Source: Hahellaceae bacterium (GTDB lineage: Bacteria > Pseudomonadota > Gammaproteobacteria > Pseudomonadales > Oleiphilaceae). From it: 64,000 nucleotides of DNA. How positions within the stretch are numbered: position 1 is the first letter of the stretch; the number at the start of each line of letters is the position of its first letter. Location: NCBI GenBank assembly GCA_024234575.1, contig JACKOB010000002.1, positions 1,736,001 through 1,800,000 of the forward strand. The letters run 5' to 3'. Both the position numbers and the translations under genes were made by a program. The notes beneath the pieces are model-generated. The model was not told the DNA's origin, made no database searches, and saw only the letters and a program-made list of their open reading frames with translations. Shown piece after piece: positions 9,660 through 21,231 of this stretch.

Positions 9660-10451
9660 ATGATTCAATATCCACAGATTGATCCGGTGGCGATTGCGCT
9701 TGGGCCATTGAAAGTACACTGGTACGGGCTGATGTATCTGGTTGGTTTTGCGGGGGCCTGGTGGTTGGGAACCAAACGTGCGCAGCGACCAGACTCGCCA
9801 CTGAAGCCAGAACAAGTGGGCGACCTTATCTTTTATGCGGCGATGGGGGTGATTCTTGGTGGGCGATTTGGCTATGTGTTTTTCTACAATTTTGATCGTT
9901 TTTTAGAAGAGCCCTTATGGGCATTAAAAGTATGGGAAGGTGGGATGTCTTTCCATGGTGGTTTAATCGGGGTGTTGTGTGCGGCGCTCTGGTACGCAAA
10001 GCGTCTCAATACAACGTTCTTCCAGCTGACCGATTTCGTTGCGCCTTTGGTACCAGTGGGGCTAGGGGCCGGCCGTATTGGTAATTTTATTGGTGGTGAA
10101 CTTTGGGGCAGGGTAACGGATGTGCCTTGGGCAATGGTGTTTCCCCGTGCAGACTCGTTTGCCCGTCACCCGTCACAGTTGTATCAGTTTGCGTTAGAAG
10201 GCGTTGCCTTGTTTTGTATTCTTTGGTGGTACTCTGCCAAACCGCGGCCACGCATAGCGGTCTCTGGCATGTTTCTTACCTGCTATGGCGCGTTTCGATT
10301 TATCGTTGAGTTTACCCGCCAGCCCGATGAGCACTTGGGCTTTATCGCCTGGGATTGGCTGACCATGGGGCAGTTGTTGTCATTGCCAATGGTGCTTGTT
10401 GGCGTGGGGATGATCACATACGCGCATAAGCAAAAAGCGCCAGCCGTCTAA
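9660..10451 (+). CDS. lgt: Phosphatidylglycerol-prolipoprotein diacylglyceryl transferase
   Basis: Inner-membrane enzyme transferring diacylglyceryl from phosphatidylglycerol to the lipobox cysteine of prolipoproteins. Seen: [11 protein letters not shown] near the N-terminus, the SFHGGLIGV motif, the Lgt signature [16 protein letters not shown] and the C-terminal [16 protein letters not shown]. Length of 263 residues and the seven-helix pattern are typical. AAGGAT precedes the start. Likely clients in this window include RlpA, the OmpA-type lipoprotein and the RTX lipoprotein. Confidence 0.97.
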   Translation: MIQYPQIDPVAIALGPLKVHWYGLMYLVGFAGAWWLGTKRAQRPDSPLKPEQVGDLIFYAAMGVILGGRFGYVFFYNFDRFLEEPLWALKVWEGGMSFHGGLIGVLCAALWYAKRLNTTFFQLTDFVAPLVPVGLGAGRIGNFIGGELWGRVTDVPWAMVFPRADSFARHPSQLYQFALEGVALFCILWWYSAKPRPRIAVSGMFLTCYGAFRFIVEFTRQPDEHLGFIAWDWLTMGQLLSLPMVLVGVGMITYAHKQKAPAV

Positions 10452-10462
10452 GCGCTAACTCA

Positions 10463-10503
10463 TATGCGCCATACCGGTGTTGATAAAAATGCCATGGCGC
10501 ATA
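10463..10503. terminator. Inverted repeat between convergent lgt and thyA
   Basis: Perfect 10-bp arms (TATGCGCCAT at 10463-10472 and its complement at 10494-10503) around a 21-nt loop, in the 83-bp gap between convergent lgt and thyA. There is no clear T-run on either side, so this is a possible bidirectional terminator or RNA-stabilising hairpin rather than a proven intrinsic terminator. Confidence 0.4.
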
Positions 10504-10534
10504 CAGCACACCCTATGTTTCAGAATTACCGCGC

Positions 10535-11329
10535 TTAAACCGAAACCGGTGCTTTAATATGAGGGTGAAATTCGTAATGCTGAATCTCAAAATCATCATA
10601 CTGATAATCGAAAAGCGATGCCGGTTTGCGGGTGATGTTAAGCGTTGGCAACGGCAATGGCTCTCTTGATAGCTGCAGGTGTGTCTGTTCCATGTGATTT
10701 GAATACAGGTGTGTGTCACCACCTGTCCAAACGAAATCCCCCACATCCAGGTCACATTGCTGTGCCATCATGTGCGTTAACAGTGCATAAGAGGCAATGT
10801 TGAACGGTAAGCCCAAGAACACATCGCAGCTGCGTTGATACAACTGGCAGGATAGTTTGTTATTGGCCACGTAAAACTGAAACAGTGAATGGCAAGGAGG
10901 CAGCGCCATCTGGTCAACGAAGGATGGATTGTAAGCCACCACCATTAAACGACGGCTGTTGGGGTTGGTTTTGATCTGCTGAATAACATTGCTGATTTGG
11001 TCAACCGAGGTGCCATCCGGAGACGGCCAGGAGCGCCACTGGAAGCCGTAAACCGGGCCAAGATCACCGTTTTCATCTGCCCAGTCATCCCAAATACTCA
11101 CACCGTTGTCTTGCAGGTATTTAATATTGGTGTCGCCATTTAAAAACCATAGCAGCTCATGAATAATCGAGCGCAAGTGAAGCTTTTTAGTTGTGACCAG
11201 TGGAAAGCCATCGTTCAGGTTAAAGCGCATCTGGTGTCCAAATACTGATCGCGTACCGGTGCCGGTGCGGTCGGTGCGGTCGACGCCTTCATCGAGAATG
11301 CGGCGCATCAGGTCGAGATATTGTTTCAC
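10535..11329 (-). CDS. thyA: Thymidylate synthase
   Basis: Methylates dUMP to dTMP using methylene-tetrahydrofolate, producing dihydrofolate that FolA recycles. 264 residues, same length as E. coli ThyA. The catalytic cysteine is residue 146 in [14 protein letters not shown], with [10 protein letters not shown] and [16 protein letters not shown] also present. The GTG start at 11329 is preceded by AGGAAATCCA. It is read convergently with lgt. Confidence 0.98.
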   Translation of the reverse strand: MKQYLDLMRRILDEGVDRTDRTGTGTRSVFGHQMRFNLNDGFPLVTTKKLHLRSIIHELLWFLNGDTNIKYLQDNGVSIWDDWADENGDLGPVYGFQWRSWPSPDGTSVDQISNVIQQIKTNPNSRRLMVVAYNPSFVDQMALPPCHSLFQFYVANNKLSCQLYQRSCDVFLGLPFNIASYALLTHMMAQQCDLDVGDFVWTGGDTHLYSNHMEQTHLQLSREPLPLPTLNITRKPASLFDYQYDDFEIQHYEFHPHIKAPVSV

Positions 11330-11444
11330 TGGATTTCCTGGACGTTATTGATAAATGGGGAGTTGCCGTTATACCGGCGCTCTAATCAGAGCGGTATTAA
11401 AACACTCATCGATTGAAAAAAACAATAACTTGCTCAGGCGAGAC

Positions 11445-11472
11445 AAAAAAATGGCCCCGAGTTTGGGGCCAT
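11445..11472 (-). terminator. Rho-independent terminator after the 1189-residue chemoreceptor
   Basis: Perfect 8-bp stem (ATGGCCCC/GGGGCCAT, 11451-11458 and 11465-11472) with a 6-nt loop. On the minus strand the stem is followed by a run of T. It sits about 30 bp past the stop codon of the chemoreceptor gene ending at 11503. Confidence 0.9.
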
Positions 11473-11502
11473 TATTATCAGGACGTTTTAGCTTTTGTTA
11501 GC

Positions 11503-14500
11503 CTAAAAATCTTCCCACTCATCATCTTCGGCAAACTTGGTTTTGGTACCAGCGGTACTCTTAGTTGGCGTGCTACTTGGCTTGTAGCCGACTATTTTTT
11601 CCTGTGGCTTCTTCACAGGAGCCTGATGGAAGTCGCTGTGCATATCACCCAGCCTAAAGAAGCCTACGAGCTTGCTCATATTGTTCGCTTGTTCAGACAT
11701 GGCCTCACTGGCAGCCGAAGCCTCTTCAACCAAGGCAGCATTTTGCTGGGTCATTTCATCCATTTGTGAGACCGCCTGATTGATCTGCTCGATACCTGAG
11801 GTTTGTTCTGCCGATGCATTGCTTATCTCGGCGATCATCCCTGCCACCTTTTCTACCGCCTGGACGATGGACGTGAGGGTGGTGCCTGAATCATTCACTA
11901 ACACTGATCCCGCTTCCACCTTGGTGACGCTGTCTTTGATCAGATCTTTGATCTCTTTTGCTGCTGCCGCGGAGCGCTGCGACAGGTTGCGAACTTCTCC
12001 TGCGACAACCGCGAACCCCCGACCTTGTTCGCCGGCTCTTGCCGCTTCAACGGCAGCATTTAGTGCCAGCAGGTTGGTCTGAAAGGCAATTTCATCAATA
12101 ACACCGATGATGTCATTGATTTTATTGCTGGATTTAAGAATCTCTGCCATGGCATCCACAGCCTGTTTAACCACATCCCCGCCTTCCTGTGCGCGGCGAC
12201 GTGCGTCAGACGCTAAGGTGTTTGCTTCATGGGCACTATCGGCACTGTGTTTAACAGTACTGGTCATTTGCTCCATGCTGGAAGCGGTTTCTTCCAGTGA
12301 ACTTGCTTGTTCTTCGGTACGTTGGCTCAGGTCTGCGTTGCCTTGGGCGATTTCATTAGCCGCGGTATTGACCGTGCTGGCCGCTTCGCGAATTTTGCTG
12401 ATGACATCCGTCAGTTTTTCTATGGTCAGGTTTGCGTCGCCGCGAATGCGTTCGAAGTCACCTTGATATTCTTTATGGATGACGTTGGTCAGGTCGCCTT
12501 CTGCCATGGCTGAGAAGGTGTTACCCACATCGGTTAAAATGGAGTTAGCAGATTCCACCAAGGTGTTTAAGCCCTCGCTAAGCTTGGCAAAGAAGCCAGT
12601 CTTACCTTCCATTGATATGCGCTGCGTCAAGTCACCTGCTGCGGCCGAACCAACCAGGTTGTCTATTTGTTGCTCTATCGCAATTTCGTCGGTACGGTCT
12701 TTCCACTCAACGACGGTGCCGAGGCGATTGCCTTGGTCGTTGTTGACCGGGTTCATAATCATGTCTAAGTGTCGACCACCGATTACCAAAGAGTCTTTGT
12801 GTTCATCTTTCAAGCTTGCCAGCAGGCTCTTTTGATGCTCTGGATTTTTATGGAAAATATCGATACTGCCGCCTTGTAGTTTGTCTACAGAGAAGTTCGG
12901 CAAATCGCGCCGAATACTCGGCTCGGCAAATCGCATGGTATCGATAACTGCCTGATTTAAATAGATAATATTGCGATCATTGTCAGCCACCATGACATTA
13001 GCAGAAACATTGTCGAGTGCTTGTTTTATGCGCGCATTTTCATTGGCGATGCGACGTTCCTTCTCTTCTCGCGCGAGGATTTCTGTACGATCAAGCCACT
13101 CTACAACGGTACCCATTCGTTCATTGTTTTCACCAAAGACGGGGGTCGCTGTCAGGCTAAAAGTACGGGCACCGATTTTGATTTCTGCTTTGTACGGCTC
13201 GCGTATTTTGTCAATGACGCTCTTCTGGTGAGCCGGGTTCTTATGGAATATATCCATATTGGCTCCCATCAGCTTCTTGGCATCAAAATGAGGAAGATCC
13301 TTTTTAATCTCTTCTTCAGCAATGTTAAACATTTCGTGAATAGAGTGATTCATATATATAACGTTGTTGAAACTATCAGCCACCATGACGTTCGTTGTGC
13401 ACACGTCCAGGGCTTCTTTTATGCGTTGGGTTTCCGCCGCTCGTGCGGCACCATCTTCGATATCAAAGCCCAGTTTTATACGTGTTGAGTTAATTGAATG
13501 GGCTAGTGATGAGAGCTCATTATCTCCGTGCATATCCATTGATTGTTGGTAATTGCCGTTGGCCATTGCTGCGAAAGTCTTCAGGGCGTCGCCTATGGAC
13601 ATGAGAATGTTTCGGCTTGAAAAAAAGCCAACCAAAAATGTGAGCAGCGTTGCGACAACGGTCAGGCTGGTGATGAGATAAAATTGCACGGATAAGCTAC
13701 TCACCCTTCGCTCTAGTATCTTTTCTAACAGGGGAGTACTGCTGTCGTATAGAAAAAAGGCATCATTAATGGCTTTCGTGCCGGCAGAGAAATAGTCATT
13801 CGCAGTGCCTGTATAGTTTTTTGCGCTGACCGCTTTTGTATACCCGATAAATGTATGAACGGCATCTTCTGCGGATAAAGCCTTCGCTTGTAACGTGTCT
13901 TTGACCTCTGAACTTGCATCTGAGCCACTTTTGTATGAGGTTTTGACACCGTTAAAGATGACGTCTAACCCCGCGATTAACTCAATCAGCCTGTTCTCTT
14001 GTTCTTCTGTTGCGCTTCCTGCAGCCATTACTCCTGACCCGAGACCACGCGCTTGGCCCATGTACTCGATTAGAATGGGCAATTTATTAATCACTAAATC
14101 CATGGTGTAGAACGAGTCGAGGTCTGGGTCGAGGATTAAGTTTGATGTATCGCCAGCATGAACAATTAGATCTTGAATGTCTTTGATCAGTGCACTGTGA
14201 CGTTGGAAACTCTCAGATGCAGAGAGGGATAGTGATGAAGACTTAAGTGTATTCCAGTCGTTACGCAGGTTTTCCAGTTGTTTCGTGGTCTTGAGCTCTG
14301 CCCCGAGACGCGCATCCGTTTGAAACATCACATCAAATGCTTTATCAATGTTCGTACGCTGTTGCATGATTTTGCTTTCAAACTCTTTGCTGCCATGAAG
14401 GTAGGCATTGGTCATGCCTCGATGGCCTGGCACGAGTTCGAAAATCTGACGCAACGGCTGAATAAACTCGACCCCTTTTATTTCTTTGGCGGAGAAATCA

Positions 14501-15072
14501 AGATCATCCTTTAGCAATGACAGCTGCCAGCCAATCAGGGCAACAAGTGAGGCAAATAGCAAGCCGATCATTTTTATCTGGAAAGCAATTTTAATCTTAC
14601 CTAGCTTACTTTTAAGCACACCTAGGCCAGGCTTCACGAGATTGCCACCGATAATCTTAAGTTTGCCGTTTTTGATTTGTTTAAAGGCGGCCTCAGCGGC
14701 GGCGATTTGTTCTCTGGTAGGTTTCGCGCGCACTGACATATATTCAACGATTTGGCCATTTTTATAAACGGGAGTCACATTGGCCACGACCCAATAATAG
14801 TCGCCGTTTTTACAGCGATTTTTTAACACTTGAACCCATGGCTTTCCCTGCTTTAAGGTGTTCCAAAGATCGGCAAAGGCTTCAGGAGGTATGTCAGGGT
14901 GACGCACCATATTGTGGTTCTTACCGACTAGTTCAACCTCGGAAAAACCACTTATTTTGATGAACTCTTTGTTAACGTAGGTGATGGCACCTTTAAGGTC
15001 TGTTTTGGATACTAACGTTTCATTTTCAGAAAAGTTTATTTCGGTATCCGTTACAGGCATGTTGATTTTCAT
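11503..15072 (-). CDS. Methyl-accepting chemotaxis protein with Aer-like PAS and two further PAS domains
   Basis: 1189-residue transmembrane chemoreceptor. Approximate order: Aer-like PAS (20-120; [31 protein letters not shown]), membrane helix (~167-187), long extracytoplasmic loop, second membrane helix (~465-485), HAMP-like linker, two related PAS domains (~550-790, each with an IFHKNP motif), HAMP repeats, MCP signalling domain (~890-1130; hairpin tip [21 protein letters not shown]), then a flexible tail ending EWEDF. That final pentapeptide resembles the CheR/CheB tether (xWxxF). The first PAS suggests redox or oxygen sensing through FAD; ligand and cofactor are inferred. A strong terminator follows. 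The 1067-residue gene just upstream is a paralogue. Confidence 0.95.
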   Translation of the reverse strand: MKINMPVTDTEINFSENETLVSKTDLKGAITYVNKEFIKISGFSEVELVGKNHNMVRHPDIPPEAFADLWNTLKQGKPWVQVLKNRCKNGDYYWVVANVTPVYKNGQIVEYMSVRAKPTREQIAAAEAAFKQIKNGKLKIIGGNLVKPGLGVLKSKLGKIKIAFQIKMIGLLFASLVALIGWQLSLLKDDLDFSAKEIKGVEFIQPLRQIFELVPGHRGMTNAYLHGSKEFESKIMQQRTNIDKAFDVMFQTDARLGAELKTTKQLENLRNDWNTLKSSSLSLSASESFQRHSALIKDIQDLIVHAGDTSNLILDPDLDSFYTMDLVINKLPILIEYMGQARGLGSGVMAAGSATEEQENRLIELIAGLDVIFNGVKTSYKSGSDASSEVKDTLQAKALSAEDAVHTFIGYTKAVSAKNYTGTANDYFSAGTKAINDAFFLYDSSTPLLEKILERRVSSLSVQFYLITSLTVVATLLTFLVGFFSSRNILMSIGDALKTFAAMANGNYQQSMDMHGDNELSSLAHSINSTRIKLGFDIEDGAARAAETQRIKEALDVCTTNVMVADSFNNVIYMNHSIHEMFNIAEEEIKKDLPHFDAKKLMGANMDIFHKNPAHQKSVIDKIREPYKAEIKIGARTFSLTATPVFGENNERMGTVVEWLDRTEILAREEKERRIANENARIKQALDNVSANVMVADNDRNIIYLNQAVIDTMRFAEPSIRRDLPNFSVDKLQGGSIDIFHKNPEHQKSLLASLKDEHKDSLVIGGRHLDMIMNPVNNDQGNRLGTVVEWKDRTDEIAIEQQIDNLVGSAAAGDLTQRISMEGKTGFFAKLSEGLNTLVESANSILTDVGNTFSAMAEGDLTNVIHKEYQGDFERIRGDANLTIEKLTDVISKIREAASTVNTAANEIAQGNADLSQRTEEQASSLEETASSMEQMTSTVKHSADSAHEANTLASDARRRAQEGGDVVKQAVDAMAEILKSSNKINDIIGVIDEIAFQTNLLALNAAVEAARAGEQGRGFAVVAGEVRNLSQRSAAAAKEIKDLIKDSVTKVEAGSVLVNDSGTTLTSIVQAVEKVAGMIAEISNASAEQTSGIEQINQAVSQMDEMTQQNAALVEEASAASEAMSEQANNMSKLVGFFRLGDMHSDFHQAPVKKPQEKIVGYKPSSTPTKSTAGTKTKFAEDDEWEDF

Positions 15073-15241
15073 GTCCTGGCTCCCAGCGATATAAATGTAA
15101 TTACGTTATTTATTGTTTATGCGAATGGTTATGAAGATTGCCGAATCTGGTGAACTTTCGATATTTTAATAATAGACGGTATTACAGAGTCTGCGAGTTG
15201 CAGCGCGAGGTTAAAAGGTAATCTGTCCAAATTTTGGGGGT

Positions 15242-15280
15242 AAAAAAAGGCCAACAAGTAATAGCATCCCTGTCAGCCTT
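15242..15280 (-). terminator. Probable terminator after the 1067-residue chemoreceptor
   Basis: On the minus strand, AAGGC and GCCTT arms enclose a 24-nt loop that can form extra pairs, directly followed by seven T (15242-15248). It lies about 20 bp after the chemoreceptor stop, suggesting that the two chemoreceptor genes are transcribed separately. Confidence 0.5.
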
Positions 15281-15301
15281 GCTATGTGGTGATTTTATTT
15301 G

Positions 15302-18300
15302 TTAAAACTCTTCCCAGTCGTCCTCGCTGCTAAATTTACTCGCGCTTTTGCTGGGCTTTGTGCTTTTTCGTGGCGTTGGTTGTTGATAGGTCACCACTGG
15401 CTCTGGCGCTTTTTTGGTGTGATCAAACCGCTCTTCAAAGTGGCCTACCTTAAAAAATCCGACCAGCCGGTTCATAGTCGATGCTTGCTCCGACATGGCT
15501 TCACTGGCGGCCGACGCTTCTTCTACGAGAGCGGCGTTTTGTTGGGTCATCTCATCCATTTGCGAGATGGCCTGGTTAATTTGCTCAATTCCTGTGGTTT
15601 GTTCGGCAGCAGCATTATTTACTTCAGCGATAATGGTCGCCACTTTCTCAACGGCAGTGACTATAGAGCTCAATGTGGTGCCAGACTCATTAACCAGTGC
15701 CGAGCCTGCCTCGACTTTAGTAACACTGTCTTTAATAAGGTCTTTGATTTCTTTCGCGGCAGCGGCAGATCTTTGAGACAGGTTGCGTACCTCGCCAGCC
15801 ACGACTGCAAAACCACGCCCTTGCTCACCGGCTCTGGCGGCCTCTACGGCTGCGTTCAGAGCGAGAAGATTGGTCTGGAAGGCAATCTCGTCGATAACGC
15901 CGATAATGTCGTTTATTTTATGGCTCGATTTTAGTATCTCATGCATGGCACTTACTGCCTGCTTAACCACATCACCGCCTTGTTGCGCTCTATGGCGAGC
16001 ATCGTTGGCGAGACTGGTTGCTGTGCTGGCATTGTCTGAGCTTTGTTTCACCGTACTTGTCATTTGCTCCATGCTGGAGGCGGTTTCTTCCAGCGAGCTG
16101 GCTTGCTCCTCTGTGCGCTGACTAAGATCGGCATTGCCTTGAGCAATTTCGTTCGAGGCCGTGTAGACCGTGTTGGCAGATTCGCGAATTTTGCTGACAA
16201 TATCGGTGAGTGTTGTCACCGTCTTGTTGGCATCTTGCTTGATTCTTTCAAACTCACCCTCAAAGTCACTGTTAATTTTTTGGGTCAGGTTGCCTTCTGA
16301 CATTGCCGACAAAAGAATGCCAATGTCGGTGACAAAACTTTCAGCGCTGTTTACCAGAGTGTTTAGGCCCTTGCTAAGCGTCTGGAAAAACCCGGTTTTA
16401 CCGTTAAGATTGATTCGTCTTGATAAGTCACCACGACTTGCCGCGACCACCAGTTCGTCGACTTCTTTCTCTATCGCAACCTCGGCGGTGCGGTCTTTCC
16501 ACTCGACAACTGTTCCCAGTCGCTCTCCTTCTTCATTTTTAACGGGACTCACATTTAGGCTCATGTGCCTGCCACCCACAATGATGGCGGCGAAATGTGG
16601 TTTTTCTAGTTGCGCCAACATACCTTTTTGATGATCCGGATTTTTGTGGAACTGGTCGATACTTTCACCCAGAAGTTTATCTGCATTGAAGTTTGGCAGC
16701 TCTTTGCGCAGATCGCTTTCAGCATTTTTAAGTGTTTGATAGACCGCATCGTTGATGTAGATAATATTACGGTCGTTATCTGCCACCATAACGTTGGCAG
16801 ATACGTTGTCCAGCGCCTGTTTAATGCGCGCATTTTCATTAGCGATTCGTTTCTCTTCAACCGATCTGGCCAATTCAATGGTGATGTCTTTCCACTCAAC
16901 GACAACGCCGAGTTTTACACCCTGGGTATTATGCACTGGGGTTGCAAGCAGAGTGAAAGTGCGGTTACCTATCTCAATTTGCGAGCGATAGAGTTTGTTT
17001 AGTCGTTCAACAATGGCGCGCTGGTGAGCGGGATTTTTGTGGAAAATATCTGCATTAGAGCCGATAAGTTTATCTGCCTTGAAGTCGGGTAATTGCTTTC
17101 GAATGTCGTCTTCAGCGGTGGTGAACATTTTTTGTAACGATGCGTTGGTATAAATAATGTTCATGTTGTTGTCTGCCAACATTACGTTGGTATCGCACAC
17201 ATCTAGGGCATTTTTAATTCGAGTTGCCTCTTCCGCATGCGTTTTAGCTTCCAGGATGTCAAAACCCAGTTTGATTTGCATGCTCTTAAGCGCTTGTCTT
17301 AAGTGGCTGACTTCGTTATCGCCTTCAATATTAATTTTGGCAGTAAAGTTGCCTTCTCCAAGCTCTCTAAAAGAAGACATCATGGCGGAAATTGGCGTTA
17401 ATATGCCTTTAAACACCAGTGAAGCAAAAACCATGATCAAGATAAGAACTGCCGACATGCAGATTAAAAAAGTTGCCAGGGTTGCGTCCAGACTTGCTTG
17501 CAACTCAGTGGCTGTCGATGCAAAGCGCTGGTTGGCGATGCTGGTAATTTTGGTAACGACTTCGTCCATATCCTTTGTTGGCTTGCGATCAAGGCCGGTA
17601 ACCAGCCTGTCGACTATGGTGTAACTCAGTACGTTGTTTTGGTCGTAGTCCTTCAGGGCTTCTCGGAATTGTTTGCCAAGCTCTGCATGTGTTTGTGCAA
17701 GAGCCGCTACTTCGGGCAACGATATGTTGAGGGCCTGCAAGTCACGATCCAGACTTTGCAATCCACTCTGAACACTTCGATGTTTTTCTTCGAAACTGGC
17801 TAAATATTTATCGAAGTTTTCGGGGTTGTTGCCCCGTAATAATATGTTCTTCCATTCTTGCACCTGTATTTTGAAGTCTATCAGCAATGCATTGGCATCA
17901 TTGGCGAGTTTACTGGTAGCCGCTTGTTCGGCAATGATGGGGTCCGCGGTGCCATTCATGCCTATGTAGCCTTCAAAGCTTGAGAACCCAAGCATGATTA
18001 ACGACAACGCTATCAGGGAAAACGTTTGTAATTTAAAACTGACATTTTGGTAGCCTTTTACTAACCGCTTTGGCCAGCTTCCTCCGAAGACTTCTCTTTT
18101 TTCACGGATCTCACGATAGAGCTTTTCTGCCGCTGCAACAGACTCTCGGCCGGGTCGGTGGCGCACTGACATATACTCGATAATCTGCCCATTTTGGAAA
18201 ATAGGGGTAACATTTGCGTCAACCCAATAGAAGTCACCATTCTTACAACGATTTTTAACCAGACCTGTCCAGGGTTTACCCTGTTGGACCGTATCCCATA

Positions 18301-18505
18301 AGTCTTTAAAGGCTTCAGGGGGCATGTCCGGGTGACGTACCAGATTGTGGTTTTTATTTAGCAGCTCTGCTTCAGAGAAGCCACTTATTTCAATAAAGTC
18401 CTTGTTGGCGTAAACGATTGTTCCTTTAATATTCGTCTTAGAAACAAGTACTTGCCCTGGTTGCAGTTCGACTTCAATATCTGTTACCGGCATATTTACT
18501 TTCAT
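15302..18505 (-). CDS. Methyl-accepting chemotaxis protein, paralogue of the adjacent receptor
   Basis: 1067-residue chemoreceptor with the same plan as its neighbour: Aer-like PAS ([31 protein letters not shown]), membrane helix, periplasmic region of about 170 residues (shorter than in the neighbour), second membrane helix ([14 protein letters not shown]), HAMP, two IFHKNP/QFHKNP-type PAS domains, HAMP repeats and an MCP signalling domain. The tail ends DWEEF, a CheR-tether-like pentapeptide. About 70 residues around the hairpin tip are identical to the neighbour although codons differ. I start at 18505 (MKVNMPVTD), aligned with the paralogue's start and preceded by AGGGGA. The frame is open 17 codons further. 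Confidence 0.95.
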   Translation of the reverse strand: MKVNMPVTDIEVELQPGQVLVSKTNIKGTIVYANKDFIEISGFSEAELLNKNHNLVRHPDMPPEAFKDLWDTVQQGKPWTGLVKNRCKNGDFYWVDANVTPIFQNGQIIEYMSVRHRPGRESVAAAEKLYREIREKREVFGGSWPKRLVKGYQNVSFKLQTFSLIALSLIMLGFSSFEGYIGMNGTADPIIAEQAATSKLANDANALLIDFKIQVQEWKNILLRGNNPENFDKYLASFEEKHRSVQSGLQSLDRDLQALNISLPEVAALAQTHAELGKQFREALKDYDQNNVLSYTIVDRLVTGLDRKPTKDMDEVVTKITSIANQRFASTATELQASLDATLATFLICMSAVLILIMVFASLVFKGILTPISAMMSSFRELGEGNFTAKINIEGDNEVSHLRQALKSMQIKLGFDILEAKTHAEEATRIKNALDVCDTNVMLADNNMNIIYTNASLQKMFTTAEDDIRKQLPDFKADKLIGSNADIFHKNPAHQRAIVERLNKLYRSQIEIGNRTFTLLATPVHNTQGVKLGVVVEWKDITIELARSVEEKRIANENARIKQALDNVSANVMVADNDRNIIYINDAVYQTLKNAESDLRKELPNFNADKLLGESIDQFHKNPDHQKGMLAQLEKPHFAAIIVGGRHMSLNVSPVKNEEGERLGTVVEWKDRTAEVAIEKEVDELVVAASRGDLSRRINLNGKTGFFQTLSKGLNTLVNSAESFVTDIGILLSAMSEGNLTQKINSDFEGEFERIKQDANKTVTTLTDIVSKIRESANTVYTASNEIAQGNADLSQRTEEQASSLEETASSMEQMTSTVKQSSDNASTATSLANDARHRAQQGGDVVKQAVSAMHEILKSSHKINDIIGVIDEIAFQTNLLALNAAVEAARAGEQGRGFAVVAGEVRNLSQRSAAAAKEIKDLIKDSVTKVEAGSALVNESGTTLSSIVTAVEKVATIIAEVNNAAAEQTTGIEQINQAISQMDEMTQQNAALVEEASAASEAMSEQASTMNRLVGFFKVGHFEERFDHTKKAPEPVVTYQQPTPRKSTKPSKSASKFSSEDDWEEF

Positions 18506-18692
18506 GCCACAATCCCCTGGGTCTGTGAGTGGTGTACTATTAGGCTGATAGAACAATTCTGTAACTTAAAAGCATAGCTGCTTTACTGATAATTTGAAGA
18601 AAACCGGACGAATACCAAAGGCCGAGAGAGCAATAGCAGGGCAGAGGGGTCAAGGACTGCCGGTAGTTAACATATCGAAACGGAGCAAATAC

Positions 18693-19199
18693 GTGCGCAA
18701 AGCTATGATTGTCGCAATGGCAAAAAACAGAGTAATAGGTCGAGAGAATCAGTTGCCGTGGCACCTGCCTGAAGATCTCAAGTATTTTAAACGTGTGACC
18801 ATGGGTAAACCCATTGTGATGGGCCGTAAAACCTATGAATCCATAGGGCGACCTTTGCCAGGGCGTTTAAATGTTGTATTGACGCGTGATGCAAGGTGGC
18901 AGGCAGAGGGAGTCACGCCAGCACAAACCATTGACGGCGCTTTAGCAGTGGCTATCGCGCAAGCCGAGTCCAAAGAAAAAGATGAAGTGATGATAATAGG
19001 AGGGGACCAGGTCTACGCGTTGTGCTTGCCGCTTGTTGATCGACTCTACGTTACCCAGGTACATGCCGAGGTTGAAGGGGATGCTTACTTTCCTGAGGTT
19101 GATTGGAGTCAGTGGCATCAAATTAGCAGCGAAGATCATCAGGCCAGTGATAATAACCCGTATGATTATAGTTTCGTGGTTTATGATCGCGTGTGTTAA
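18693..19199 (+). CDS. folA: Dihydrofolate reductase
   Basis: NADPH-dependent reduction of dihydrofolate to tetrahydrofolate, the partner of thymidylate synthase. Seen: VIGRENQLPWHLPEDLKYFK with the catalytic acid in the PEDL segment, the NADPH-site motifs MGRKTYESIGRPLPGR and IIGGDQVYAL. I chose the GTG at 18693 (168 residues) because GGAG lies 7 bp upstream; the internal ATG at 18705 lacks a ribosome site. The frame extends upstream to 18594 without family resemblance. It is separated from thyA by two chemoreceptor genes. Confidence 0.95.
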   Translation: MRKAMIVAMAKNRVIGRENQLPWHLPEDLKYFKRVTMGKPIVMGRKTYESIGRPLPGRLNVVLTRDARWQAEGVTPAQTIDGALAVAIAQAESKEKDEVMIIGGDQVYALCLPLVDRLYVTQVHAEVEGDAYFPEVDWSQWHQISSEDHQASDNNPYDYSFVVYDRVC

Positions 19200-19219
19200 G
19201 TATTAAACCCTGCAGAAGA

Positions 19220-19251
19220 AAGCCCTTTCGAAGCGATGCTCGAAAGGGCTT
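19220..19251. terminator. Bidirectional terminator between folA and ilvD
   Basis: Perfect stem of 12 bp (AAGCCCTTTCGA, 19220-19231, with its complement at 19240-19251) and an 8-nt loop, in the 61-bp gap between convergent folA and ilvD. T/A-rich flanks on both sides suit termination from either direction. Confidence 0.85.
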
Positions 19252-19260
19252 CTTAGTTTA

Positions 19261-21105
19261 TCAGTCGAGCATATCCAGGTTACGCACACCGCCTTTATCG
19301 GCGCTAGTGGCCAGCAATGCGTAGGCCTTCAGCGCTGCAGACACTTTACGTGTACGCTTTTCGATTGGCTTCCAGGCATTCGCACCTTTTGCTTCCATCG
19401 CGGCACGTCGAGCGGCCATGATTTCGTCGCTGACTACAAGGTTAATCGAGCGATCCGGAATACTGATCAGGATTGGGTCGCCTTCTTCAACGAGGGCAAT
19501 TGCGCCACCGGCAGCAGCTTCTGGTGATACGTGGCCAATTGACAGGCCAGAGGTGCCGCCCGAAAAACGACCGTCTGTCAGCAGTGCGCACACTGCTCCC
19601 ATACCTTTAGATTTGAGATAACTGGTGGGGTAGAGCATTTCCTGCATGCCGGGCCCGCCCTTTGGCCCTTCGTAACGAATAACGACGACATCGCCTGCGA
19701 CCACTTCATCAGCAAGGATGGCTTTCACGGCAGAGTCCTGGCTTTCGAATATTCGCGCACGCCCTTCGAATACATGGATCGATTCATCAACACCAGCGGT
19801 TTTTACAACGCAGCCATCTTCGGCGATGTTGCCGTAAAGGACGGCCAGGCCACCTTCTTTCGAGTAGGCATTTTCAAGGTTGCGAATACAACCGTTTTTA
19901 CGATCACCATCCAGTGTTGGCCAGCGTGTGGTCTGACTGAAGGCTTCCTGAGTAGGAATACCGGCCGGGCCCGCTTTAAAGAACTCTGCAACAGCAGCAT
20001 CGTTATTTTGCAGAATATCCCATTTTGCCAGCGCTTCTTTCATGGTCTTGGAGTGCACCGTTGGCAAGTCGCTGTGTAATAAACCGGCGCGATCCATTTC
20101 ACCCAGCAGGCCCATTATGCCGCCAGCACGGTGCACGTCTTCGATATGATACTTGGGTGTGTTGGGGGCGACCTTGCAAAGCTGTGGTACGAGATGAGAA
20201 AGTCGGTCAATATCTTTTAAGGTAAAGTCGACTTCTGCCTCTTGTGCCGCCGCCAGCAAGTGCAAAATAGTGTTGGTTGAGCCGCCCATCGCAATGTCCA
20301 AGGTCATCGCGTTTTCGAAGGCTTTAAAGCTGGCGATAGATCTGGGCAATACAGACTCGTCATTTTCTTCGTAATAGCGACGGGTGTTTTTAACAATCAG
20401 GCGTGCTGCATCCAGAAACAGGCGCTTACGGTCTGCATGCGTTGCCAGCGTGGTGCCGTTACCCGGTAACGACAGGCCAATTGCTTCCGTTAAACAGTTC
20501 ATCGAGTTGGCAGTAAACATGCCAGAGCAAGAGCCACAGGTAGGGCAAGCGCTGCGCTCGTATTCGTTTACTTGCTCATCGGTAGCGCTGTCATCGGCAG
20601 CAATCACCATGGCATCTACGAGATCGAGTTTATGATCCCCCAGCTTGGTTTTACCAGCTTCCATAGGGCCGCCAGAAACGAAGACTACCGGTATGTTAAG
20701 GCGCAATGCCGCCATAAGCATTCCCGGTGTAATTTTGTCGCAGTTGGAGATACAAACCATAGCGTCAGCGCAGTGGGCATTCACCATATATTCAACAGAG
20801 TCGGCGATAATTTCCCGTGACGGCAGACTGTACAGCATGCCGTCGTGGCCCATGGCGATGCCATCGTCGACCGCGATAGTGTTAAACTCTTTGGCTACAC
20901 CGCCTGCCGCTTCGATCTCTCGAGCTACCAGCTGTCCCATGTCTTTTAAGTGGACGTGGCCAGGAACAAATTGCGTAAATGAGTTAACCACAGCAACGAT
21001 AGGTTTGCTGAAGTCATCGTCCTTCATGCCGGTAGCGCGCCAAAGCGCTCGTGCGCCGGCCATGTTTCTTCCGTGGGTAGATGTTTTGGATCTGTAATCA
21101 GGCAT
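19261..21105 (-). CDS. ilvD: Dihydroxy-acid dehydratase
   Basis: Fe-S enzyme dehydrating 2,3-dihydroxy-isovalerate and its methyl homologue in valine, leucine and isoleucine synthesis. Seen: cluster cysteines in [12 protein letters not shown] and [19 protein letters not shown], plus the C-terminal [20 protein letters not shown]. Length of 614 residues is close to E. coli IlvD. GAGAG lies upstream of the ATG. Apparently a single gene, ending at the shared terminator with folA. Confidence 0.97.
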   Translation of the reverse strand: MPDYRSKTSTHGRNMAGARALWRATGMKDDDFSKPIVAVVNSFTQFVPGHVHLKDMGQLVAREIEAAGGVAKEFNTIAVDDGIAMGHDGMLYSLPSREIIADSVEYMVNAHCADAMVCISNCDKITPGMLMAALRLNIPVVFVSGGPMEAGKTKLGDHKLDLVDAMVIAADDSATDEQVNEYERSACPTCGSCSGMFTANSMNCLTEAIGLSLPGNGTTLATHADRKRLFLDAARLIVKNTRRYYEENDESVLPRSIASFKAFENAMTLDIAMGGSTNTILHLLAAAQEAEVDFTLKDIDRLSHLVPQLCKVAPNTPKYHIEDVHRAGGIMGLLGEMDRAGLLHSDLPTVHSKTMKEALAKWDILQNNDAAVAEFFKAGPAGIPTQEAFSQTTRWPTLDGDRKNGCIRNLENAYSKEGGLAVLYGNIAEDGCVVKTAGVDESIHVFEGRARIFESQDSAVKAILADEVVAGDVVVIRYEGPKGGPGMQEMLYPTSYLKSKGMGAVCALLTDGRFSGGTSGLSIGHVSPEAAAGGAIALVEEGDPILISIPDRSINLVVSDEIMAARRAAMEAKGANAWKPIEKRTRKVSAALKAYALLATSADKGGVRNLDMLD

Positions 21106-21231
21106 GTGGGCTCTCGTCTTAAATGTACATAAAGCGGTTAAGAATTTTGGTTGATCAGGATAGCAAACAATGCCGCTGCAGTGGAAGACTAAAAGATGTC
21201 GTATGGAGGGTAACCCTAGTAATGATAAGGG

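Noticed and set aside
15073..15180. GAAAGTTC...GGCAAT on the minus strand as a sigma-28 promoter for the chemoreceptor
   Set aside because: The -10 element does not align at the required spacing.
15299..17803. Long plus-strand frames antisense to the chemoreceptor genes
   Set aside because: They mirror the codon pattern of strongly supported minus-strand genes, lack ribosome sites, and have no family resemblance.
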